In this document: piece by piece, positions 1-5,193 of the stretch | Layout of the letters: the number at the start of each line of letters is the position of its first letter | Numbering within the stretch: the stretch's first letter is position 1 | Origin: UMGS2069 sp900557585 | GTDB lineage: Bacteria; Bacillota; Clostridia; Christensenellales; UBA1242 | Assembly: GCA_902476355.1 (NCBI GenBank) | Contig: CABSCS010000028.1 | Coordinates: forward strand, 1 to 6,932 | Direction of reading: 5' to 3' | Length of the DNA: 6,932 bases | Program-made: the position numbers and the translations under genes | Notes under the pieces: generated by a model | Databases searched by the model: none | Told to the model about the DNA's origin: nothing | The model's input: the letters and a program-made list of their open reading frames with translations, nothing else

Positions 1-6
1 GTTAAG

Positions 7-30
7 AAAACAATTCGGTGAATTGTTTTT
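7..30 (+). terminator. Perfect 10-bp hairpin with short U tract, possible terminator
   Basis: A 10-bp perfect stem with a 3-nt loop is followed by five T residues (26-30) before AGG. It could end a plus-strand transcript entering from left of the window. It could equally be just an arm of the structured element it belongs to, because the T tract is short and lies within the stem. Confidence 0.3.
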
Positions 31-80
31 AGGACTCGGCGTGATAGCGGCACTGCCGCTTGCACTGCTTCGTAGCGGAG

Positions 81-101
81 CAAGTCCCTTCATCCGCACC
101 A
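81..101 (+). pseudogene. tRNA 3'-end fragment (tRNA-Leu-like)
   Basis: The last 21 bases of this block read as the T-loop/T-stem/acceptor 3' end of a tRNA with encoded CCA. They match the 3' end of the tRNA-Leu at 3991-4073 at 19 of 21 positions. The acceptor strand CATCCGC (91-97) is the exact complement of GCGGATG, the 5' acceptor strand of that tRNA-Leu, whereas the tRNA-Leu's own 3' strand is not. Upstream of about base 81 there is no D-arm, anticodon arm or GCGGATG, so this is a fragment, not a complete tRNA. A terminator follows 4 bases after CCA, as after a real tRNA gene. The fragment is inverted relative to the tRNA-Leu, so a simple direct-repeat att-site pair is not supported. Confidence 0.5.
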
Positions 102-105
102 ACAT

Positions 106-153
106 AAGCCTAAATCAAATACTAATAAGAAAGTGTTTGGTTTAGGCTTTTTA
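106..153 (+). terminator. Rho-independent terminator
   Basis: AAGCCTAAATCAAA (106-119) pairs with TTTGGTTTAGGCTT (136-149) over 14 bp with a single wobble and a 16-nt loop, and the stem runs into TTTTT on the plus strand. It sits directly after the tRNA 3' fragment and probably ended that tRNA transcript. The minus-strand reading has no T tract, so it is unlikely to serve the minus-strand gene at 298. Confidence 0.6.
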
Positions 154-210
154 TTCATTCAACCAAGCAAAGTGACGGCTTATGCAATAAAATATGCTTT
201 GCAGTAAAAC

Positions 211-296
211 AAAACGAACCCAAGAAAAAAAGAAGCAAACCCCAAAAGTAAGATAACTTTATAAGGTTCACTTCAAAAAACATATGAGTTCGTTTT
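211..296 (-). terminator. Long-range inverted repeat after the M64 gene, possible terminator
   Basis: AAAACGAACCC (211-221) and GAGTTCGTTTT (286-296) are complementary at 10 of 11 positions, with 64 bases between them. Read on the minus strand, the arm nearest the M64 stop codon comes first and the second arm leads into TTTTGTTTTA, a poor terminator-like U tract. The long loop makes this weak. No other hairpin fits as terminator of the large gene. The rest of 154-297 shows nothing I recognise. Confidence 0.3.
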
Positions 297-297
297 T

Positions 298-3200
298 TTA
301 TTTAACTCTACAGCGTTTTTTTCTTAACCGCAACCAAATAACAAATCCGCCCAGCACAACAACCGCTACCGAGCCAATTATAATACCCGCTACTGCTTTG
401 TCAGAAAGTCCTTTGCTTTGTTTTGCAGGAGCAATTAAAAATCCGCACTTTGTACATTTTACAGAGTTGGTTTCGTCTGGAGATTCTCTGTCGTAGGTAT
501 GCTCTTCAAAATTAAACTTGTCATTGCAAGTAGAGCAGGTATCCCAATGCCCCGTGCTATCTTTTCCGCTGTATTTTGTTATGTTGTGTGCAGCAGTTTC
601 TCCATACTCTTTTTTGCAACCCTCACAAACCGCTTTTGTTTTGCATGTTGCTTTCCCGCCAAAACAATTGGCTGTTTGGGTGTGGCTACTATCTGTTTTG
701 CAAGTTCGGGTGTGCGTGCCGTTATTATTGCTTACCCACTCTCCCCAATCATGAATATGATTGTTGATTTGCTTGATATAATAGAATGTTACCGTTTGAC
801 CACTACCGCTTACTACCTGATTTAGCCCCTCTACTCTACTTAATGTATACCCATAAAAAGATTGAGCCGGTTCCCAATTTAGATTGCTTCCAACAGCCAT
901 AGGAATTACAGACTTTGAAACATTAGGAATTTCACTGCCGTCTTCAAACTTGTACTCTATATTAACATTTGCATACGACTGCGTTTCGATATTGTCGTGC
1001 GATAAAACATTTCCGTTTTCATCAGATATCAAAAAAGCAATAGTATCGCCCTCTTGTAGATCGGCATCTGCCGGAATTTGATAAATTATTGAGCAATTTT
1101 CTAGTCCTGAATCAAAAATACTGCCATTGTATTCTAGCGCCCCCTTTGGCCAAAACTTACTTTTTTCTCCCCATACAGGAATGGTAAATGTTTGTGAGGT
1201 TTCTAGCCTTTGCCCGCCAGTTGTAGTTGCTACACTTCCGTCTGCCCGCTTTATCCACACTTTAATAGTAATGTGACGGGTTATACTATCTGACAGATTT
1301 TGAACAATTGTGCGGAGTTCGATTTTTTCGCCAGCCAAATTTTTGTTAAATTTGTTTTTGTCTGCACCGCTAAGCAACACCGTATCGCGATAACTTGCAA
1401 AATTTGCATATCCGTTGTATGTAGTATCTGCAAAGGCAGACAAATCTGAATATTGACCGGTGTATCTTTTTACTTCGGGGACTGCAACATAAAGGCTTTT
1501 GCCACTTACAAGTTGAGATAATCTTTTGTACCCTTGCAATTTGCAAACTTCACAAAACTGGTAGTTTGTATCACGCATAATACACTCATAACTAGAATTG
1601 TAAGAAATATTAGTATCCGCTGTTTTACAAGTAAAAGTTTTTCTAAATCCTAGCAATTTTTTCCACTTTACCTGCTCTGGGTTATGAGTATATGCCACAT
1701 TTAGAGAAGTATAGTCCATTGTTGGTGCTGCACTGGTCATATATTCATCGCCAAGCCCTAGCAACCCGTGACCAAACTCATGTGCAAAAGTTTGCTGGGC
1801 ACGGTAACTATCCGATGGAGATATAAAATAATGAAAACCAAATTTTAAATTATTATATGCATCTCCAAAGTTTCGGCTAGTATTAACTAGCAAGGCAAAC
1901 TGGTTTATATAATTATGCACATAATAAAATGGCGGATATTGCTCGTCGTCATTCCAATACATTGCGTCGGGGTCTGTGTTGTTAGGAACATGTGAATCAT
2001 GAATTTGCTCTATAAATGCAGGACCAATACACCTTTCAAAAATATGGTTTTTCCAAGGATTTCCCAAATTGGTTGATATAGACGAAGAATTGTTGGAACC
2101 TACAACCACATCAAAAAATGTGCTTCCGCCGTTTTCAAAACTAGATTCAGACGCCGTGCAAAGTGCATACACATTAAATCTATCAGCAAAACTGCGATAG
2201 GGTTCGTATTGCATGGCACCTCTCCACACTTTTTTTACATCGCTTATAAATTTTTGTTGTTGACTTTTAGTATATCCTTCGCCACAAATAACAATTACCA
2301 TATTTTCTGTGTCGCTTCTTGTTTTTTGAATGGTATATACAGGAATTGTTGGATTTGAATATTTGCCGTCACTAGAATAATATGGTCCAAGGGCAAGCGT
2401 AAGTTTTTTGTCTGTGCTTATGTCCCACTCTTGGTTTGGGTCGTCATCTGGCTCTGCAACGATATAATCGTCCTCAACCTTATTAGGAGCGGAGCCTATA
2501 TACGGACTTGCCTTAGTTCCGCTACCAGAAGTTGCCACATAATAATCTGTATCAAGATAAAAGGCAGGCCTAACTCCAATATAACTGCGTTGTGGCGACT
2601 CTCTGCCTATTGTCCCATTGTTGTGAACATACCTCATATCGTGATTGCAATCGGTGACCGGAGTTCTTAACCAATATGGCCACTCTGCACCTTGCTCATT
2701 TTTTCCAACATAATAACTACCAAAGTTTTTCCAAACGGTGTTTACCTGCTTAACATCAAGCAAAAAAACCTTTTCGGTTGAGTTTTCGCCATAAACGCTA
2801 TCATAGTTTTGGGCAACATTTTGAATATCTGTATTAAATTCTAAATCTGAACGGCCATCTCCATCATAAATTCCTCGCTTATATTCTGGGTGCGATACAA
2901 GCGAACGCTGGGTAATGGTTTTCATTGTGGCAATTTCTGCCCTTAAAAAATCATTCAAAAACCCCGCTTTTTGGTCGTAAACGTTGCCGTCTACATAGTT
3001 CTCTTTTGGAGGATTACCACATAGCCACTTTACCTCACCTGCTTTAGCGATAGAGTTTAACCACGAACGCATATTGCTATCCTTCCAATAATTAGAGCCG
3101 TAGGTGTCACGCCTATAATCACGACTGTGAGATTTTGAGCGATTATTGTCGCTTGTACAAGCATCATATGGAAGCGTATCTATTATGCTGTCGGCAAGCA

Positions 3201-3465
3201 TAAGCGTGCCACTGTCATCAATGCTTACGCACCTCCATACAATGTCTTTACCATTGTATTTGCCAAGAATTATATAGTCGCCAAGGTTTACTTGCGTTGT
3301 CGTTTTTGCCACATTTTCCGCCAAAAGGCTGTGAACGTTTGTAACTTTTTGGAGTTCTGAATTGTTTAAGTTAGTACCAAATTTTAATATTTCGGCACAA
3401 AAAAAGCTAAGAATGAGCATCATGGTAATTATTATGGCATTTATTTTTTTAGAAAAATTTCTCAT
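298..3465 (-). CDS. Secreted, membrane-anchored DUF6273 / peptidase M64 (IgA-protease-type) metallopeptidase
   Basis: A 1055-residue surface protein. Residues 1-28 form a signal/anchor (basic start, hydrophobic 10-24). Residues about 60-306 match DUF6273: an LGDYIILGKYNGKDIVWR start, an MRSWLN block, a YWLRTP block and a VRPAFYLD end. Residues about 388-650 are a peptidase M64 domain: MVIVICGEGYT at the start, then zinc site HEFGH (562-566) followed by GDEY, with H562, H566 and probably D573 as ligands, E563 catalytic, and a CIMR motif near 628. An Ig/CARDB-like beta region follows (about 705-830), then a MucBP-like domain (834-898) and Cys/His-rich repeats (903-1010; Cys 922, 934, 941, 947, 950, 977, 980, 1004, 1007). 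A transmembrane helix (1024-1045) and a basic tail RLRKKRCRVK come last; there is no LPXTG. M64 includes IgA1-cleaving enzymes, but the substrate here is unknown. ATG 3465 is preferred over the in-frame TTG at 3468 because GAGG (3474-3477) lies 8 bases upstream. The catalytic residues are present, so it is probably active. Confidence 0.9.
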   Translation of the reverse strand: MRNFSKKINAIIITMMLILSFFCAEILKFGTNLNNSELQKVTNVHSLLAENVAKTTTQVNLGDYIILGKYNGKDIVWRCVSIDDSGTLMLADSIIDTLPYDACTSDNNRSKSHSRDYRRDTYGSNYWKDSNMRSWLNSIAKAGEVKWLCGNPPKENYVDGNVYDQKAGFLNDFLRAEIATMKTITQRSLVSHPEYKRGIYDGDGRSDLEFNTDIQNVAQNYDSVYGENSTEKVFLLDVKQVNTVWKNFGSYYVGKNEQGAEWPYWLRTPVTDCNHDMRYVHNNGTIGRESPQRSYIGVRPAFYLDTDYYVATSGSGTKASPYIGSAPNKVEDDYIVAEPDDDPNQEWDISTDKKLTLALGPYYSSDGKYSNPTIPVYTIQKTRSDTENMVIVICGEGYTKSQQQKFISDVKKVWRGAMQYEPYRSFADRFNVYALCTASESSFENGGSTFFDVVVGSNNSSSISTNLGNPWKNHIFERCIGPAFIEQIHDSHVPNNTDPDAMYWNDDEQYPPFYYVHNYINQFALLVNTSRNFGDAYNNLKFGFHYFISPSDSYRAQQTFAHEFGHGLLGLGDEYMTSAAPTMDYTSLNVAYTHNPEQVKWKKLLGFRKTFTCKTADTNISYNSSYECIMRDTNYQFCEVCKLQGYKRLSQLVSGKSLYVAVPEVKRYTGQYSDLSAFADTTYNGYANFASYRDTVLLSGADKNKFNKNLAGEKIELRTIVQNLSDSITRHITIKVWIKRADGSVATTTGGQRLETSQTFTIPVWGEKSKFWPKGALEYNGSIFDSGLENCSIIYQIPADADLQEGDTIAFLISDENGNVLSHDNIETQSYANVNIEYKFEDGSEIPNVSKSVIPMAVGSNLNWEPAQSFYGYTLSRVEGLNQVVSGSGQTVTFYYIKQINNHIHDWGEWVSNNNGTHTRTCKTDSSHTQTANCFGGKATCKTKAVCEGCKKEYGETAAHNITKYSGKDSTGHWDTCSTCNDKFNFEEHTYDRESPDETNSVKCTKCGFLIAPAKQSKGLSDKAVAGIIIGSVAVVVLGGFVIWLRLRKKRCRVK

Positions 3466-3517
3466 CAATATAACCTCATTTTATACTTTTTTGTTTGTGA
3501 TTGTTTTTGTCTTTTAT

Positions 3518-3547
3518 ATGTTAGCATATTGTAAGCAAATAAATCAA
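3518..3547 (-). promoter_or_regulatory. Candidate sigma-A promoter of the M64 surface protein
   Basis: On the minus strand TTGATT (3547-3542) and TAACAT (3523-3518) are separated by 18 bases, upstream of the GAGG ribosome binding site and ATG 3465. The boxes are imperfect and the region is very AT-rich, so a chance match is possible. Confidence 0.35.
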
Positions 3548-3558
3548 ATAATATGCTA
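3522..3558. promoter_or_regulatory. 9-bp inverted repeat overlapping the M64 promoter
   Basis: TAGCATATT (3522-3530) and AATATGCTA (3550-3558) are exact reverse complements 19 bases apart. The left arm touches the putative -10 box, and the repeat flanks the spacer and -35. A partly overlapping dyad, ACAC-CTAA-GTGT (3558-3569), lies next to it. The layout would suit a dimeric regulator, but none is encoded nearby. Confidence 0.35.
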
Positions 3559-3682
3559 CACCTAAGTGTAAAATTTTAAACAAACTTTTTTTTGCCCGCC
3601 GTGGCGGAACTATTCTATCTTTGTCCCACATGACAAAATAATAAATGGTATTCTTCCTTCGTCTTCAAATCCACTCGCCCCT

Positions 3683-3889
3683 TTATTTTTGAGAAACTCT
3701 TAAAGACTTTGTTTTATTTTCTTCTCTCTTGTTTTCCCCAGATAAGTTTGTAACCAACCCACTTCCTTCTTTATTTAATCTATTTTTAAGAACTTTCCAA
3801 TAGTTTCTTGCAATAAATTCTAAAATATATTTTTCACTATATCCATCTGTGTCGCATAGTGTGTCGTCAATATCAAAAACAAAAACCAT
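3683..3889 (-). pseudogene. Broken HAD-phosphatase gene fused to a Bro-N-like fragment
   Basis: A 68-residue ORF. It begins MVFVFDIDDTLCDTDGYSEK, which is HAD motif I (DxDDT with nucleophile D6 and D8) of a small nucleotidase/phosphatase-type protein. None of the other HAD motifs (Ser/Thr, Lys, the terminal acidic pair) follows, and such proteins are usually well over 130 residues. From about residue 27 it changes to RNYWKVLKNRLNKEGSGLVT, which resembles the YW-LK-RL-EGS-T pattern of Bro-N/DinD-type phage antirepressor proteins, then a basic tail I cannot place. The start is set by AAGGAG (3896-3901), 6 bases before ATG; an upstream in-frame ATG (3922) lacks this. It could still be translated, but I infer a decayed, chimeric remnant. 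The Bro-N match rests on about 20 residues and is tentative. Confidence 0.6.
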
Positions 3890-3912
3890 ATTTTTCTCCT
3901 TCTTGCGGATTG

Positions 3913-3941
3913 AGTATTTCATATGAGACTCAGTTTATCAA
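3913..3941 (-). promoter_or_regulatory. Possible promoter of the HAD remnant
   Basis: Minus-strand TTGATA (3941-3936) and AATACT (3918-3913) are 17 bases apart, ahead of the AAGGAG site. The interval includes the 8-bp palindrome TCATATGA (3919-3926), flanked by TGAGT and ACTCA. The promoter lies just downstream of the tRNA-Leu terminator, so the fragment would have its own transcript. Confidence 0.35.
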
Positions 3942-3952
3942 TATGAATAAAA

Positions 3953-3987
3953 TAAAAAAAACTAAATCTAATTTCGATTTAGTTTTT
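3953..3987 (-). terminator. Rho-independent terminator of tRNA-Leu
   Basis: On the minus strand, 3 bases past the CCA end, AAAAACTAAATC pairs with GATTTAGTTTTT around a 7-base GAAATTA loop, and a run of T residues follows (plus-strand A run 3954-3960). This is a strong intrinsic terminator and isolates the tRNA from the HAD remnant downstream. Confidence 0.8.
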
Positions 3988-3990
3988 CAT

Positions 3991-4073
3991 TGGTTCGTAT
4001 GAAGGGACTTGAACCCCCAAGCCGAAGCACTAGATCCTAAGTCTAGCGTGTTTGCCAATTTCACCACATCCGC
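3991..4073 (-). tRNA. tRNA-Leu (anticodon UAG) with two acceptor-stem mismatches
   Basis: The minus strand folds as a class II tRNA with encoded CCA (83 nt). It has acceptor GCGGATG, a D-arm closed by GTG/CAC with GG in the loop, and an anticodon arm CTAGA-CTTAGGA-TCTAG giving anticodon UAG (reads CUA). A short variable arm GC-TTCG-GC and a T-arm GGGGG-TTCAAGT-CCCTT (two G-U pairs) follow, then discriminator A73, as leucine tRNAs require. The 3' acceptor strand is CATACGA, so pairs 1:72 and 4:69 are both G-A mismatches; CATCCGC would pair fully. This may reduce stability or RNase P and LeuRS function, so the gene could be damaged, have an exchanged 3' end, or carry errors. Promoter and terminator are intact. 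Confidence 0.88.
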
Positions 4074-4083
4074 AAACAAATGT

Positions 4084-4089
4084 ATTATA
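4084..4089 (-). promoter_or_regulatory. -10 element of the tRNA-Leu promoter
   Basis: A perfect TATAAT on the minus strand ends 10 bases before the tRNA 5' end, which would give a leader of only a few bases. I see no convincing TTGACA-like box at the right distance (4105-4113 reads TCGCAA-like). The stretch 4090-4230 otherwise shows nothing beyond a 9-bp direct repeat ATCTTATAA (4204-4212 and 4220-4228). Confidence 0.5.
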
Positions 4090-4230
4090 TCTTATATTCA
4101 TTAAATTTGCGAGTTGTTTAATATTTTCTGCAACAATTATTTTAGTATCAAATTTATGCAAACAATATTTTTACAATACATTTGTTTTTTTAATTATAGT
4201 GAAATCTTATAAAACAAACATCTTATAAAT

Positions 4231-4992
4231 TTAAAATCTCCAAAGTTTCATGCAGTTTCTTGCTTTGCATTTTTCACAATTTGGCTCATCTGTACACATA
4301 TGAAAATATCCATCAGCACAAAATTGCCACAAAATCGAATCTACTTCAATGTTTGAAATTCCATATTCTTTTGCAATTTTTTCACACACATCATAAACTT
4401 CATCAACAGTGCCAGGATTATGCTTTGTATAGTCCATTCGTCCAAGAATTCTGCAAACATGAACATCTGGTTTCACAATATCAATGCCAACACCTTTTAA
4501 ATATTCAGAAATTAAAGCATCACCCATCTGCTTGATTTTATACTTGCCAGAGCTCAAAGATCTCACAAGAGTTCTTGCATCAACACTATTATAATAGTCG
4601 TCAACACTGCCATATTCTTTTTCAATCTTTTCAAGCATCAAAACATTATCTTTCAAAGATCGCATTTGTTTTGCTATTTGTCGATTTCCGCATCTGATTG
4701 CCCTTATCTGATTTGTCAATTCTTCAGGAACAGCATTTTTAAGAAATTCTGCATCAAAATCATGAAAGATTTCTCGGATCTTGTCCGAGTTGTCTGCAAT
4801 TGGTTTCCATGGTCTTTGATTTGAAAGCTGAGCAAAAATCATTGTACTCAAATGTTCTTGCATTGAAAACTTGTTTCCCTCTCTTCTCCTTTTAAGATTG
4901 TTTAGAGTCCACTGATAACCTTTTTTATAGTCATAGCCAGCTTCATCCATTGTGTCTATTATGTCTTGGAATTTATCATATTTTTTTATCAT
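4231..4992 (-). CDS. HhH-GPD superfamily DNA glycosylase with C-terminal four-Cys cluster
   Basis: A 253-residue cytosolic protein of the helix-hairpin-helix DNA glycosylase superfamily, which removes damaged or mismatched bases in base excision repair. Residues about 44-66 (FSMQEHLSTMIFAQLSNQR) correspond to the start of the HhH-GPD domain. Residues about 154-180 carry the hairpin GDALISEYLKGVGIDIVKPD, with D176 in the position of the catalytic aspartate and DVHVCRILGR after it. The C-terminus has Cys 233, 239, 242 and 247 (C-x5-C-x2-C-x4-C), reminiscent of the endonuclease III/MutY [4Fe-4S] loop (C-x6-C-x2-C-x5-C) but with two spacings shorter by one; a zinc site is an alternative. No lysine of the EndoIII type precedes the GVG loop where expected, so I cannot say whether it is mono- or bifunctional. 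ATG 4992 is chosen because AGGAGG (5001-5006) is 8 bases away; the upstream ATG at 4998 is only 2 bases from it. Base substrate unknown. Confidence 0.88.
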   Translation of the reverse strand: MIKKYDKFQDIIDTMDEAGYDYKKGYQWTLNNLKRRREGNKFSMQEHLSTMIFAQLSNQRPWKPIADNSDKIREIFHDFDAEFLKNAVPEELTNQIRAIRCGNRQIAKQMRSLKDNVLMLEKIEKEYGSVDDYYNSVDARTLVRSLSSGKYKIKQMGDALISEYLKGVGIDIVKPDVHVCRILGRMDYTKHNPGTVDEVYDVCEKIAKEYGISNIEVDSILWQFCADGYFHMCTDEPNCEKCKARNCMKLWRF

Positions 4993-5005
4993 TTTCATTC
5001 CCTCC

Positions 5006-5017
5006 TACATATATGTA
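5006..5017. promoter_or_regulatory. 12-bp perfect palindrome next to the glycosylase ribosome binding site
   Basis: TACATATATGTA is a perfect palindrome that abuts and overlaps by one base the AGGAGG of the glycosylase gene, just downstream of the candidate -10 box. It could be an operator, or an AT-rich chance palindrome. Confidence 0.35.
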
Positions 5018-5020
5018 CGA

Positions 5021-5049
5021 ATTATTTAAAAAAGATAAGTTTCCGGCAA
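5021..5049 (-). promoter_or_regulatory. Candidate promoter of the glycosylase gene
   Basis: Minus-strand TTGCCG (5049-5044) and AATAAT (5026-5021) are 17 bases apart, with the palindrome and ribosome binding site immediately downstream. It lies inside the end of the hydrolase remnant, so the promoter may have arisen after that gene decayed. Confidence 0.38.
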
Positions 5050-5193
5050 ATTTATAAACTCTTTAAGATCGTTTGTGAACAGATGATCGGCACCTTTAAC
5101 TATTACAAAATCTACATTTTTAAAATCTTGTTTTTTAAGCAACGGACAATATTTTGCCGACTTGTCGTTTTCTTCAAAAATAATTATTTCTTT
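5026..5193 (-). pseudogene. C-terminal remnant of an alpha/beta-hydrolase-like gene
   Basis: One minus-strand frame between the DUF2130 stop and the glycosylase reads 55 sense codons to TAA at 5028-5026 with no start codon at its head. The translation contains IIFEENDKSAKYCPLL and then FVIVKGADHLFTNDLKEFI. An IxFGxxD-type strand followed about 30 residues later by KGADH is the usual layout of the acid and histidine region at the C-terminus of alpha/beta-hydrolase-fold enzymes, so D and H of the triad may be those in END and GADH. The nucleophile half is absent: the frame meets a TAA at 5196, inside the DUF2130 gene. I infer a 5'-truncated remnant left by an insertion or deletion that put the DUF2130 gene here. 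Confidence 0.6.

Larger units (their letters stand above)
1..101 (+). repeat. Structured non-coding element ending in a tRNA-like 3' terminus
   Basis: The segment is made almost entirely of nested inverted repeats. AAAACAATTC (7-16) pairs perfectly with GAATTGTTTT (20-29) across a GGT loop. GGACT (32-36) can pair with AGTCC (83-87), enclosing two hairpins: AGCGGC/GCCGCT, and CTTGC/GCAAG with an inner CTGCT-TCGT-AGCGG stem. One plus-strand frame stays open from base 2 to the TAG at 143, but it has no start in the window and overlaps the stems, so I do not call it a gene. The architecture resembles a dispersed palindromic (MITE/REP-like) element or a structured RNA; which of these cannot be told from one copy. 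The GC-rich stems stand out from the AT-rich surroundings. Confidence 0.4.

Noticed and set aside
2..145. Plus-strand frame open for 47 codons entering from the window edge
   Set aside because: It has no start in the window, runs through several hairpins and ends inside the terminator stem; the tRNA 3' end and structured-element reading explains the bases better.
284..825. Plus-strand open frames opposite the C-terminal part of the M64 gene
   Set aside because: They are antisense to a long, domain-rich coding region, have no ribosome binding sites and no recognisable protein content.
3466..3468. TTG as start of the M64 gene
   Set aside because: The adjacent ATG (3465-3463) has the better 8-base spacing from GAGG.
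3598..3609. CCGC-CGTG-GCGG hairpin as a terminator
   Set aside because: Neither strand has a T tract after the stem: the minus strand runs into A residues and the plus strand into GAACTATTC.
81..4073. attL/attR pair of a tRNA-Leu-integrated island
   Set aside because: The two tRNA 3' ends are in inverted, not direct, orientation and no integrase lies between them; a simple island model does not fit.
4204..4228. Direct repeat ATCTTATAA as start of an iteron or CRISPR-like array
   Set aside because: Only two 9-base copies in AT-rich sequence; no further units.
4993..4998. ATG at 4998 as start of the glycosylase
   Set aside because: Only 2 bases separate it from AGGAGG; ATG 4992 has an 8-base spacing.
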